From Nocardioides alkalitolerans DSM 16699 (GTDB lineage: Bacteria; Actinomycetota; Actinomycetes; Propionibacteriales; Nocardioidaceae), in contig NZ_AUFN01000010.1 of the NCBI RefSeq assembly GCF_000426525.1, positions 372,001 through 436,000 of the forward strand: DNA of 64,000 bases, written 5' to 3'. The position numbers were made by a program, and so were the translations under genes. Below are positions 37,790 to 46,047 of this stretch, piece after piece; within the stretch, counting starts at the first letter, position 1; each line of letters starts with the position of its first letter. Under the pieces are notes generated by a model. It worked only from the letters and a program-made list of their open reading frames with translations, was not told where the DNA came from and searched no databases.

Positions 37790-38797
37790 TCAGGCGGCGT
37801 CCGCGACCTCGGCGGTCTCGGGGTCGCCCACCCGGACGGCGCGCACGTCGCGCTCGCCCAGCTTGACGACGATGACCCCCACGAGGATGAGCAGGCCGCC
37901 GGCGAGCTGGACCGGCCGCGGCAGCTCGCCGAGCAGCAGCCAGGCGAACACGAGCGCCATCACGACCTCGAAGAGGGCCACGAACGAGGCCAGCCGCGAG
38001 CCGAGCCGCCGGCCGGCGGCGATGCCCGTGACGTAGGCCAGCGCCGCCGTCACCAGGCCGAGGCCCACGACGGGCACCCACCAGGCGACGACGAGGTCGC
38101 CGTACGCGACGTCGAGGGTGTTCGCCCGCATGGGCAGCACGCCGACGAGGCCGGCCGTGCCGAGCGCCACCGCGCCGACGAGCAGGCCGCCGCCCGCGAG
38201 GACCGTGCCGGGCAGGCCGTTGTCGCCGTCGGCGGAGATCACGAAGTACGTCGCCGCGCCCACCATGGCGCCGAGGCCCCAGAGCACGCCGACCACGTTG
38301 AGGCTCACGCCGGTCACGACCTCGAGCACGAGGGCGAGGCCGACCGCGGCGATCACCGCGCCGAGCACGGTGACGCGGCCGGGACGCTGCCCGTGCCGCA
38401 GCCAGAGCCAGACGACGACCGCGACCGGCGCCGTGTACTCGATGAGCAGCGCCACCCCGACCTGCAGGTAGGAGACCGCGTAGAAGTAGCAGAGCTGCGC
38501 ACCGGCGACGGCCAGCACGCCGTACAACGTCACGGTGCCCAGGTTGCGGGGGTTGCCGACGAGCAGCCCCCAGCGGCCCCGCAGCGCGAGGAGAGCGGGC
38601 ACCAGGAGCACGGCGGCGGCGAGCGCCACCCGGGCGGTGACGGCGGCGCCGGCGGTCCAGCCGGCGTCGAGCAGGCCGCGGGCGAGCGCTCCCGAGAGGC
38701 CGAACGCCGACGCGGAGACCAGCGCGAAGCCGAAGCCGGCGGCGAGGCGCGAGGGCGGCGCGGCCAGCGCCGGCATGTCAGGAGTCAACGTCGTCAT
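37790..38797 (-). CDS. EamA/DMT-family transporter
   Basis: 335 residues, ten hydrophobic spans in two EamA repeats (FALVSASAFGLSGALARGLLDAGW; VVGVLWGLGAMVGAATYFVIS). Different from the EamA protein at 19 kb in length and sequence; RhaT/RarD-like exporter of unknown substrate. The ATG has a consensus promoter: TTGACA, 17 bases, TACTGT, then 8 bases to the start. Divergent from a CGNR regulator with overlapping promoters, so it is probably controlled by it. Confidence 0.92.
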   Translation of the reverse strand: MTTLTPDMPALAAPPSRLAAGFGFALVSASAFGLSGALARGLLDAGWTAGAAVTARVALAAAVLLVPALLALRGRWGLLVGNPRNLGTVTLYGVLAVAGAQLCYFYAVSYLQVGVALLIEYTAPVAVVVWLWLRHGQRPGRVTVLGAVIAAVGLALVLEVVTGVSLNVVGVLWGLGAMVGAATYFVISADGDNGLPGTVLAGGGLLVGAVALGTAGLVGVLPMRANTLDVAYGDLVVAWWVPVVGLGLVTAALAYVTGIAAGRRLGSRLASFVALFEVVMALVFAWLLLGELPRPVQLAGGLLILVGVIVVKLGERDVRAVRVGDPETAEVADAA

Positions 38798-38805
38798 GAC
38801 TCGTG

Positions 38806-38834
38806 ACAGTAGACCGGGGTTGGTAAGGTGTCAA
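38806..38834. promoter_or_regulatory. Face-to-face promoters of EamA and CGNR genes
   Basis: Minus strand: -35 TTGACA (38829-38834), 17-base spacer, -10 TACTGT (38806-38811). Plus strand: -10 TAAGGT (38824-38829), six bases before ATG 38836. The two share the same 30 bases, so polymerase can occupy only one at a time. Confidence 0.75.
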
Positions 38835-38835
38835 A

Positions 38836-39366
38836 ATGCTTTTCGCGCATGACACCGAGATGTCCCTCACGGCTGCCGTGGTGCTCGCCAACAGCGCGGA
38901 GGAGCCCGACACCCTCACGACGGTGGCCGAGCTCGACACCTTCTTCGCCGACTTCCGCTATGCGGGCCGCCACGACCGCACGACGGCCGAGCTGGAGGAG
39001 GTCCGCGCGCTGCGCCCGCGCCTGCGCACCCTGCTCACGAGCGAGCGCGACGACGCGGTCGAGCTGGTCAACACCCTGCTCGCCGAGGCCCGGGCCCTGC
39101 CCCAGCTCGCGCGCCACGACGGCTGGGACTGGCACCTCCACGCCATCGACCCCGACAGCCCGCTGCACGAGCGCATCGCGGTCGAGACGGCGATGGCGAT
39201 GGTCGACGTGATCCGCTCCGACGAGATGTCGCGCCTGGGGCTCTGCGCCGCGGACGACTGCGAGGGCATCGTGCTCGACCTCTCCCGCAACCGCTCGCGC
39301 AAGTTCTGCAGCACCACCTGCGGCAACCGCACGGCGGTGGCGGCCTACCGGGCCCGCCAGGCGTGA
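38836..39366 (+). CDS. CGNR zinc-finger (ABATE-domain) regulator
   Basis: 176 residues from ATG 38836. N-terminal ABATE-type domain (about 1-120; VVLANSAEEPDTLTTVAELD) and a C-terminal CGNR zinc finger: C-x4-C (LCAADDC), then FCSTTCGNR, followed by a basic helix TAVAAYRARQA. The four cysteines should hold one zinc. Such proteins are stress or metabolite-responsive transcription regulators in actinomycetes. It is expected to regulate the divergent EamA exporter. Leaderless transcript likely. Confidence 0.92.
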   Translation: MLFAHDTEMSLTAAVVLANSAEEPDTLTTVAELDTFFADFRYAGRHDRTTAELEEVRALRPRLRTLLTSERDDAVELVNTLLAEARALPQLARHDGWDWHLHAIDPDSPLHERIAVETAMAMVDVIRSDEMSRLGLCAADDCEGIVLDLSRNRSRKFCSTTCGNRTAVAAYRARQA

Positions 39367-39531
39367 GCGACGACTGACCACCGCCGTACCTCTCCGCGGG
39401 GTGGACGGCGGCCCGCGGGAGGCCTCTCCCGGAGGGGGCCGCGCCTGGTCGTCCGGCCGGTCCGGGGGCCCGGTGCGCGACCTAGCGTCAGCGGCCAGTG
39501 ATCCACGCCACCCGTCGCCCCGGAGGACCCC

Positions 39532-40170
39532 ATGACCGCCATCCACCCCGACACCGCCGTCGGCGAGCACCTCGCCCCGGTCCCGCCGCCCGACTCCACC
39601 GCCACCCCCTCGACCTACGGGGACCCGTTCGCCCTGGGCCTCGCGAGCTTCGGCATCTCCGCCCTGGTGCTGGCGAGCGTGATGTCCGGCCTGATCGACC
39701 CCGTCGCGACGCCGGCGGTGCTCTCGCTGGCCTTCGCGCTCGGCTTCGGCGTCGAGCTCGTCGCCGGAGTCATCCACTACCGCCGGGGTGAGACCTTCCC
39801 CGGCATGGTGTTCACCGCGTACGCCGGGTTCTGGCTCAGCTACGCCCTGCTGGTGCAGTTCTACGTGCCCCAGGTCGTCGCCGCCGGAGGTGACCCGGCC
39901 GACATCGTCGGGATGTTCCTGCTCGCGTGGGGCATCTTCTCGGCCTACATGCTGCTGGCCGCGCTGCGGACGAACCTCACGACGATCGCGATCTTCGTGC
40001 TGCTCACCGCGGTCTTCGTCGTCGCCGCCCTCGGCAGCTTCACGGGCAGCACGGGCACCGGCGAGCTCGCGGGCTACCTGCTGATCGCCGACGCCGCCCT
40101 CGCGCTCTACGCCTCGGCCGCGATCATCGTCAACGGCACCTGGGAGAGGACGGTGCTGCCCGTGCCGTGA
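39532..40170 (+). CDS. Acetate uptake transporter (GPR1/FUN34/SatP family)
   Basis: 212 residues, GGAGGA Shine-Dalgarno six bases before ATG; a candidate -10 TAGCGT is at 39483-39488. Six transmembrane helices; the family signature region is YGDPFALGLASFGISALVLA at the first helix and the FPGMVFTAYAGFWLSYALLV stretch in the middle. SatP-type proteins carry acetate and succinate with protons. It feeds acetyl-CoA metabolism, which fits the nearby ethylmalonyl-CoA genes, although it carries no copy of their shared motif. Confidence 0.93.
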   Translation: MTAIHPDTAVGEHLAPVPPPDSTATPSTYGDPFALGLASFGISALVLASVMSGLIDPVATPAVLSLAFALGFGVELVAGVIHYRRGETFPGMVFTAYAGFWLSYALLVQFYVPQVVAAGGDPADIVGMFLLAWGIFSAYMLLAALRTNLTTIAIFVLLTAVFVVAALGSFTGSTGTGELAGYLLIADAALALYASAAIIVNGTWERTVLPVP

Positions 40171-40471
40171 GCCCGGTCGTGGCGGGGTGTCGCGACGCCC
40201 CGCCACGACACCGTGTCCCGACACCGTGTCGCCGACCGGTGGTCCGGACCGGTCCGTGTCGCTCGCCCGACCTCCCTCCCCGCTGTCGGGATCTGTGGTC
40301 CACTGAGTCGCCCGATCCGGTCATGGCACGGTCGTGGTCGGGTACCTCGCAGGAGCACTCGCTGGCCCGCCCCCACGCGGACGAACGGATGGAACCTCGC
40401 TTGCCCCACGACGTCGCACGACCGGTGGTCGCCACCCCCACGATCCTCCGCCCGCACGGGGCGGAGCGCCC
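40171..40471. other. 301-base intergenic region before the sigma factor
   Basis: Holds two GACACCGTGTC palindromes near its left end, a GGTCCGGACC palindrome and a weak 28-codon frame overlapping the sigma gene start. I see no tRNA and no strong terminator. Confidence 0.6.
40207..40230. promoter_or_regulatory. Twin GACACCGTGTC palindromes
   Basis: Perfect 11-base sites at 40207-40217 and 40220-40230, centres 13 bases apart, 37 bases past the acetate transporter stop. They look like paired operator half-sites. Confidence 0.55.
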
Positions 40472-41074
40472 GTGAACGCCCTCCACCCGGTCCCCGCCGA
40501 CGACTCCGCACCCCCGGACCCGCAGGCCCGCGCCGCCGAGCTGCTCCGCCTGTCGGCCCGGGGCGACGAGGCGGCCTTCGCCGAGCTGTACGACGCCACC
40601 TCCGCCCGCGTGCACGGCATGGTGCTGCGGGTCATCCGCAACCCGGCCCAGGCCGACGAGGTCACGCAGGAGGTGTTCCTCGAGATCTGGCGCACCGCCA
40701 GCCGCTTCGACGCCGACCGCGGGTCCGCGATGTCGTGGCTGATGACGATCGCGCACCGCAAGGCGGTCGACCGGGTCCGGTCGGCCGAGGCGTCGACGAA
40801 GCGCGACACGTCGTACCACCAGGAGAACCAGCCCGTCGACCACGACGCCACCGCGGAGGCCGCCCACGCCTCCATCGAGGCGCAGCGTGTCCGCACCGCC
40901 CTCGAGTCGCTCAGCCCCATGCAGAACGAGGCGCTGCGGCTCGCCTACTTCGGCGGCTACACCCACACCGAGGTGGCCGCGATGCTCGGCCTGCCGCTCG
41001 GCACCGCCAAGACCCGCATCCGTGACGGGCTGATCCGTCTGCGCGACGCCATGGGCGGCGTCCAGCCCGTCTGA
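40472..41074 (+). CDS. ECF sigma factor (SigK-like)
   Basis: 200 residues from GTG 40472, with GGAG five bases upstream. Region 2 (AFAELYDATSARVHGMVLRVIRNPAQADEVTQEVFLEIW, SAMSWLMTIAHRKAVDRVR) and region 4 (ALESLSPMQNEALRLAYFGGYTHTEVAAMLGLPLGTAKTRIRDGLIRL) are complete. Closest in appearance to SigK, which normally has the anti-sigma gene rskA directly downstream. Here the next gene is a convergent hydrolase, so no anti-sigma partner is adjacent. Confidence 0.93.
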   Translation: MNALHPVPADDSAPPDPQARAAELLRLSARGDEAAFAELYDATSARVHGMVLRVIRNPAQADEVTQEVFLEIWRTASRFDADRGSAMSWLMTIAHRKAVDRVRSAEASTKRDTSYHQENQPVDHDATAEAAHASIEAQRVRTALESLSPMQNEALRLAYFGGYTHTEVAAMLGLPLGTAKTRIRDGLIRLRDAMGGVQPV

Positions 41075-41078
41075 GACC

Positions 41079-41101
41079 GACCGGGGCTCCAGGACCCGGT
41101 C
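41079..41101. terminator. Weak hairpin between sigma and hydrolase genes
   Basis: GACCGGG, 9-base loop, CCCGGTC, overlapping the hydrolase stop. Short stem, so moderate at best. Confidence 0.4.
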
Positions 41102-41909
41102 AGGCGCCGGTGTCCCGCTGGGCCGGCCCGGGCACCGGGACGTCCTTGTACGCCGCCAGGTTGTGCGCGTTGTAGGCGCTCGTGTCGGCGGTGGTCATGG
41201 GGCCGTCCCACTCGCGCGGCAGCGGTACGGCGACCCCCGGCGCGACCCGGGCGACGATCTCGTCGAGCACCGTCTCCGCGTCGCCCACCCAGAGGTGCTT
41301 GCCGCCCTCGACGGCGACGACCTCGGCCTGGGGCACGGCGGCGAAGCGCTCGCGGGCCTCGGGCGGCCGGAGGTAGTCGTCGTGCTCCGGCACGATCGCC
41401 GTGAGCGGCCGGCCCGACTCCGCCCAGGCCGCGAGGTGCTCCGGCTTCGAGTAGCGCAGCGGGGGGCTCAGGAGGATCGCGCCCTGCACCAGCGGGTCGA
41501 GCCCGTGCATGAGGGTCACGTCGGTGCCGAAGGACCAGCCCACCAGCCAGACGTTCGGCAGCTCGGCGAACTCGGCGTGCTCGATGGCCGCTGCGACGTC
41601 GAAGCGCTCACCGACGCCGTTGTCGAAGGTGCCCTCGCTGGTGCCCTGCTCGCTCCACGTGCCGCGGGAGTTGTAGCGCAGGACGGCGATGCCGGCGAGC
41701 GCGGGCAGCCGGAACGCCGCCTTGCGGAAGACGTGGCTGTCCATCATGCCGCCGTGGGTGGGCAGGGGGTGGAGGCAGATGATCGTGGCCACCGGGTCGC
41801 CCGACTCGGGCAGCGCGAGGTTCGCGACCAGGTCGAGACCGTCGGCGGTCTGGAGGGTCAGCTCCTCGCGACGCGCGGGGAGGACGGAGTTCGCTCGGAT
41901 CTTCTGCAC
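41100..41909 (-). CDS. Alpha/beta hydrolase
   Basis: 269 residues from GTG 41909; TAGCCT (41917-41922) seven bases upstream predicts a leaderless transcript. Nucleophile elbow GWSFGTD, acid in VPEHDDYLRPPE and histidine in GGKHLWVGD give the catalytic triad. The LHPLPTHGGMMDSHV segment is typical of the dienelactone hydrolase-like/YfbR group of cytoplasmic hydrolases. Substrate unknown. Confidence 0.9.
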   Translation of the reverse strand: MQKIRANSVLPARREELTLQTADGLDLVANLALPESGDPVATIICLHPLPTHGGMMDSHVFRKAAFRLPALAGIAVLRYNSRGTWSEQGTSEGTFDNGVGERFDVAAAIEHAEFAELPNVWLVGWSFGTDVTLMHGLDPLVQGAILLSPPLRYSKPEHLAAWAESGRPLTAIVPEHDDYLRPPEARERFAAVPQAEVVAVEGGKHLWVGDAETVLDEIVARVAPGVAVPLPREWDGPMTTADTSAYNAHNLAAYKDVPVPGPAQRDTGA

Positions 41910-41955
41910 GCGCCTCAGGCTACCGACGGCGCGGGACGCGGCGACGCCGGAGGCG

Positions 41956-42777
41956 TCAGTCGCACCACGCGCGCTCGCCGTCGGGCGCCAGGTCGAGGTC
42001 GCGCCGCACGACCGGGATCTCGTCGCCCCACTCGGCGCACGCGGCGTCGAAGGCCGCGTCGTCGTACTCGATGTCGAGCACCACGCCGTCGTAGTAGTCG
42101 ACGTACGCCCCGCACTCGTCGAACTCCGCGCAGGACTCGGAGACGGCGAAGTCGAAACCGACCTGGCTGCCGTCCCACTCCGCGAGGTTCTTCTGACCGA
42201 TCGCGAGCCCGGCGTCGTGGGCCGCGGAGGTCAGCAGCTCGGCGAAGGCCTCCGCGTCGTCGAGGTCGAGGAGGTCGTCGCTGCGGGTGTAGGAGTCCAG
42301 GTTGTCGATCTCGACGGCGTCGAATCCGTCGTCGGCGCAGCCCGCGATCCACTCCCCCACGACGTCCGCGAGCGCGTCGCGCTTCTCCTCGGTGCCGATG
42401 TCGAGGAGCACCTCGTCCCACTGCTCGTCGATCACCAGCTCGCCGTCGTCGTCCGTGAGCAGGAGGTCGCCGTCCGCCCAGCGGTCCTCCTCGTCGGGCT
42501 GGGTCTGGAAGCCGTTGACGTAGCAGATGTTGTAGACGCCCTCGAGCGGGTCGGCCGTGCGGTCGCGCGCCACCACCCCCACGTCGTCGGGCACGTCGCG
42601 GACGCCGCCGAGCTGGTAGTCGAACCGGGTGTCGGTGGGTGGGAGGGCGAGGCCGCCCCCGCCCGCCGTACCACCGCCCGGCGGCTCGTCCGCATCACCG
42701 CCGCAGCCGGAGAGGCCCGCCGCCAGCAGCACGGGGAGGACGACCGCGGCGAGCAGTCGACCCCCGCGCGCGCTCAG
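41956..42777 (-). CDS. GH114-like TIM-barrel lipoprotein (CTG start proposed)
   Basis: 273 residues if it starts at CTG 42777, which overlaps the upstream stop as CTGA. No ATG, GTG or TTG gives a full signal peptide; the GTG at 42732 would cut it to about eight residues. The signal (LLAAVVLPVLLAAGLSGCGG) ends in lipobox LSGC. The mature part matches the endo-alpha-1,4-polygalactosaminidase family: VYNICYVNGFQ, DEVLLDIGTEEKRDALADVV, DGFDAVEIDNLDSY (catalytic Asp region) and GLAIGQKNLAEW. Coupled to the lipoprotein gene before it. Confidence 0.8.
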   Translation of the reverse strand: MSARGGRLLAAVVLPVLLAAGLSGCGGDADEPPGGGTAGGGGLALPPTDTRFDYQLGGVRDVPDDVGVVARDRTADPLEGVYNICYVNGFQTQPDEEDRWADGDLLLTDDDGELVIDEQWDEVLLDIGTEEKRDALADVVGEWIAGCADDGFDAVEIDNLDSYTRSDDLLDLDDAEAFAELLTSAAHDAGLAIGQKNLAEWDGSQVGFDFAVSESCAEFDECGAYVDYYDGVVLDIEYDDAAFDAACAEWGDEIPVVRRDLDLAPDGERAWCD

Positions 42778-43328
42778 TCCTCCACCTCGATCTCGGTGAC
42801 GGCGCGCTCCTGGCCCTGCGAGACGGCCTCGTTGCCCACGCGCACCTGCAGGGTCCACGGCCCCTCGCTGCCGGTGCCCTGCCAGGTGCAGTACGACGAG
42901 CCGGCCGCGCCCTCGCAGCGGACGAAGATCGGTGAGCCGAGCAGGTCGTCCTCGTCGAAGAGGTCGTCGACCTCGTCGGGGTCGGCGAGCCGCTCGGCCC
43001 CGGCCCGGTCGCCGGCCTGCCAGGCGTCGACGAGCGCCTGCGCGTAGGCCTGCGCGTCGGTCGGCAGCGCCGCCGGGGCCGCGGGTGCCGACGTCGCGGT
43101 GTCGGCCGGCTCCGGGGCCGGCGTGTCCGCACCGGTGGAGGGGTCGGCAGGGGTGGACCCCTGCTCGCTGGAGGTCACCTCGATGGGGCCGGTCGGCAGG
43201 GGCACCGACTCGTCCTGGTCGTCGTCGCCTCCGCACCCGGCCAGCACGAGGGCCGCCGCGGCCGTCGTGGCGACCGCGGCCGCCAGCCGGCGCCGTCGTG
43301 GGTGCCCCGCGATGCTGCGCGCGCTCAT
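42774..43328 (-). CDS. Putative lipoprotein of unknown function
   Basis: 184 residues from ATG 43328. Basic start, hydrophobic span and lipobox VLAGCGG near residue 33, an acidic then Pro/Thr/Ala-rich linker to about 95, and a small C-terminal domain with two cysteines (VRCEGAAGSSYCTWQG), ending VTEIEVED. The C-terminal half resembles small exported domains that follow an AYAQALVDAWQAGDR helix, common in actinobacterial lipoproteins. Its stop overlaps the GH114 gene start. Confidence 0.82.
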   Translation of the reverse strand: MSARSIAGHPRRRRLAAAVATTAAAALVLAGCGGDDDQDESVPLPTGPIEVTSSEQGSTPADPSTGADTPAPEPADTATSAPAAPAALPTDAQAYAQALVDAWQAGDRAGAERLADPDEVDDLFDEDDLLGSPIFVRCEGAAGSSYCTWQGTGSEGPWTLQVRVGNEAVSQGQERAVTEIEVED

Positions 43329-43403
43329 GCGTCGATCCCTTCCACCGTGCCGGGCCCCTCCCGGCGTCGCGCTCCAGTCAAGCCGGTCGGCGCGCCGGGC
43401 CCA

Positions 43404-43435
43404 ACTCGGACGGGCCCCGACTCGGACGGGCCCCG
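43404..43435. repeat. 16-base tandem duplication
   Basis: ACTCGGACGGGCCCCG occurs twice head-to-tail, ending at the stop codon of the dehydrogenase gene. Recent duplication by slippage is the simplest reading. Confidence 0.92.
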
Positions 43436-44665
43436 TCAGCGGTAGTCGTGGAACCCCTGACCGGTCTTGCGGCCGAGCCGGCCCTCGGCGACGGCGCGCT
43501 CCAGCGAGGCCGCCGGCGTGAAACCAGGCTCGCCGAACTCGGCCAGCAGCTCCTTCTGGATGGCGAGGGACACGTCGTTGCCGACCACGTCGAGCAGCTC
43601 GAACGGCCCCATGGGCAGCTCGACCTGCTCCTTGATCGCGGCGTCGATCTCGACGAGGGCGTGCTCGCCCTGCTCCGAGAGCGTCACGGCGTCGTTGAGG
43701 TAGGGGAACAGCAGCGCGTTGACGATGAAGCCGGCGCGGTCGCCGCAGGAGACGGCCACCTTCCCGGTCTTCGCGCAGAGCGCGCGCACGGTCTCGTCGA
43801 CCTCGGTCGACGTCTGCTCCGTCGTGACGACCTCGACGAGCTTCATCACGGGCGCCGGGTTGAAGAAGTGCATCCCGATGACCGCCTCGGGACGCGAGGT
43901 CGCCGACGCGCACGACGCGATCGGCAGCGACGACGTCGTGGTCGCGAGGATCGCCCCGGGCCTGCAGATCCGGTCGAGGTCGGCGAACAGCTCGGTCTTG
44001 ATCGCGAGGTCCTCGGCGATGGCCTCGACCACGAGGTCGACGTCGGCCAGCGCCTCGCGGGTCGTCGCGCCGGTGAGGCGCCCGAGGACGGCGGTCTTCG
44101 TGGCCTCGTCGCTCTTGCCCTTGGAGATCGCCCGGTCGAGCGACTTCGTGATGGTGGCGACGACGCCGTCCAGCTTCTCCTCGCTGCGGCCGACGTAGGT
44201 GACGTCGTACCCGGCCTTCGCGAACACCTCGACGATGCCCGAGGCCATCGTGCCGGTGCCCACGACGCCCACCGAGACGATGTCGTGGCGCAGCTGCGGC
44301 CGGTCGTCCGCCGACGGGGTCTCCGCGTCGGCCACGACCTCCTCGCCGGACCACGTGTAGAAGCCCCGGCCCGTCGCCCGGCCGAGGTGCCCCTGGCCCA
44401 CGAGGGACTCGAGCAGGTCGGCCGGCTGGTGCAGGTGGTCGCCCGTCTCGGCGTACATCGCGGCGAGGCTCTCGCGCACGACGTCGAGACCGAGCTGGTC
44501 GAGCAGCGTCAGGGGGCCGGCCGGGTAGCCGCAGCCGAAGCGCATGGCGGCGTCGATGTCGGCACGCGAGGCGTACTTCGTCTCGTACATCCGCACGGCG
44601 TGGTTGAGGTACGGGTGGACCAGCGCGGCGCCGATCCGCTCGTTCGTGGCAGAGGTGTCTGTCAT
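43436..44665 (-). CDS. 3-hydroxyacyl-CoA dehydrogenase, C-N-C domain order
   Basis: 409 residues from ATG 44665. Oxidises 3-hydroxyacyl-CoA (probably 3-hydroxybutyryl-CoA) with NAD(P). Residues about 10-105 are a 3HCDH C-terminal helical domain ([34 protein letters not shown]); 128-300 is the Rossmann domain ([38 protein letters not shown]); 305-409 is a second helical domain ([18 protein letters not shown]). Catalytic Ser, His, Glu and Asn are present. The shared 14-base motif lies at its promoter. Confidence 0.93.
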   Translation of the reverse strand: MTDTSATNERIGAALVHPYLNHAVRMYETKYASRADIDAAMRFGCGYPAGPLTLLDQLGLDVVRESLAAMYAETGDHLHQPADLLESLVGQGHLGRATGRGFYTWSGEEVVADAETPSADDRPQLRHDIVSVGVVGTGTMASGIVEVFAKAGYDVTYVGRSEEKLDGVVATITKSLDRAISKGKSDEATKTAVLGRLTGATTREALADVDLVVEAIAEDLAIKTELFADLDRICRPGAILATTTSSLPIASCASATSRPEAVIGMHFFNPAPVMKLVEVVTTEQTSTEVDETVRALCAKTGKVAVSCGDRAGFIVNALLFPYLNDAVTLSEQGEHALVEIDAAIKEQVELPMGPFELLDVVGNDVSLAIQKELLAEFGEPGFTPAASLERAVAEGRLGRKTGQGFHDYR

Positions 44666-44672
44666 GGCGCTG

Positions 44673-44701
44673 ATGATGACACGAAACTTACTGGCCGGTA
44701 A
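44673..44701 (-). promoter_or_regulatory. Promoter and acyl-CoA operator of the dehydrogenase gene
   Basis: On the minus strand TTACCG (-35), 17 bases, CATCAT (-10), then seven bases to the ATG. The operator copy TTACTGGCCGGTAA (44688-44701, plus strand) is nearly palindromic and covers the -35. Confidence 0.65.
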
Positions 44702-44795
44702 CCCCCCATTCCGACCTGTCTCGACCTGTCCGTCACGACGGTCACGGCCCCGCCGGGACGGAGGATCCCCTCGGGACCAGGTAGGTTCCACGGTC

Positions 44796-45485
44796 GTGAG
44801 ACTCGTCGTTGCCCGCTGCCAGGTCGACTACGCCGGCCGCCTGACCGCCCACCTCCCGATGGCCAAGCGCCTGATCATGGTGAAGAGCGACGGGTCCGTG
44901 CTCGTGCACTCCGACGGCGGCTCCTATAAGCCGCTGAACTGGATGAGCCCGCCCTGCAAGCTCGTCGAGGGCACCACCGAGGACGGCACGCCCGAGTGGG
45001 TCGTCACGTCGAAGGCGTCCGGCAAGGGGCCCGCCGACACCCTGCGCATCCTGCTCGAGGAGGTCCTCTCCGACTCGGCGCACGACCTCGGCATCGACCC
45101 CGGCCTCCAGAAGGACGGCGTCGAGAAGCACCTGCAGGAGCTGCTCGCCGAGCACCCCGGCACCCTGTCGGCGGGCCTCACGCTCGTCCGGCGCGAGTTC
45201 CCCACCGCCATCGGGCCCGTCGACCTCATGTGCCGTGACGCGGTCGGGGCCGCGGTGGCCGTCGAGATCAAGCGCCGCGGCGAGATCGACGGCGTCGAGC
45301 AGCTCACGCGCTACCTCGAGCTGCTCAACCGCGACCCCCTGCTCGCCCCCGTGCGCGGCATCTTCGCCGCCCAGGAGATCAAGCCCCAGGCGCGCGTGCT
45401 GGCCACCGACCGGGGCATCGCCTGCGCCGTCGTCGACTACGACGCCCTGCGCGGCATGGACGACGTCGAGGACCGCCTGTTCTGA
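44796..45485 (+). CDS. nucS: Mismatch endonuclease NucS
   Basis: 229 residues from GTG 44796; TAGGTT ends eight bases upstream. NucS cuts both strands at mismatches and replaces MutSL repair in most actinomycetes. N-terminal DNA-binding part: [33 protein letters not shown]-terminal nuclease core: [22 protein letters not shown] (Asp, Glu, Lys active residues) and [12 protein letters not shown]. The end DVEDRLF is the expected clamp-binding tail. Divergent from the dehydrogenase gene. Confidence 0.97.
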   Translation: MRLVVARCQVDYAGRLTAHLPMAKRLIMVKSDGSVLVHSDGGSYKPLNWMSPPCKLVEGTTEDGTPEWVVTSKASGKGPADTLRILLEEVLSDSAHDLGIDPGLQKDGVEKHLQELLAEHPGTLSAGLTLVRREFPTAIGPVDLMCRDAVGAAVAVEIKRRGEIDGVEQLTRYLELLNRDPLLAPVRGIFAAQEIKPQARVLATDRGIACAVVDYDALRGMDDVEDRLF

Positions 45486-45513
45486 GCCACCCGCGTCGTA
45501 CCGAAGGGGTGCC

Positions 45514-46047
45514 ATGCAGATCTTCCACATCGCGACCGTCTCCGACTGGGAGGCCGCCCAGCGGTCCGGCGGCTACACGACCTCGACCCGCGGGCGCACG
45601 CTCGCCGAGGAGGGCTTCCTGCACGCCGCCCGCCGCGAGCAGGTGCAGGGCGTCTTCGGCCGCTACTACGCCGACGCCGCCGAGCCCCTCGTGCTGCTCA
45701 CGGTCGACACCGACCGGCTCGACGACCTCGGGGTCCGCTGGCAGGAGGACCCGGTCGGGGACGACACCTACCCCCACGTGTACGGCGCGCTGCCGCCGGC
45801 CGCCGTGGTCGCGGTGCGCCCGATGACGCGCGCGGGAGCGGCGACCTCGTTCACGACGCTGTTCCTGCGCGAGGCGCTCCTGCGTGCGGGCTGGCTCGTC
45901 GCGGCGATGATGCTCGCGGCCCTCGGCGTGGTGGTCGGCCGGTCCGTGGGCGGCGAGTGGAGCCCCTTCCTGGGAGGGCTGGCCGGCCTCGCCCTCGGCC
46001 TCGGGATCGCCGTGCTCGTCAGCCGCGCAGTCGCCCGTCGTCGCTGA
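45514..46047 (+). CDS. DUF952 domain fused to two transmembrane helices
   Basis: 177 residues from ATG 45514. Residues 1-105 are a DUF952 domain (IFHIATVSDWEAAQRSGGY, EEGFLHAARREQV, HVYGALPPAAVVAVRPM), usually a stand-alone cytoplasmic protein of about 110 residues. Here it continues into two hydrophobic helices (about 125-143 and 153-170) and a basic end RAVARRR. The gene starts 28 bases after nucS and overlaps the convergent oxidase gene by 29 bases. Confidence 0.85.
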   Translation: MQIFHIATVSDWEAAQRSGGYTTSTRGRTLAEEGFLHAARREQVQGVFGRYYADAAEPLVLLTVDTDRLDDLGVRWQEDPVGDDTYPHVYGALPPAAVVAVRPMTRAGAATSFTTLFLREALLRAGWLVAAMMLAALGVVVGRSVGGEWSPFLGGLAGLALGLGIAVLVSRAVARRR

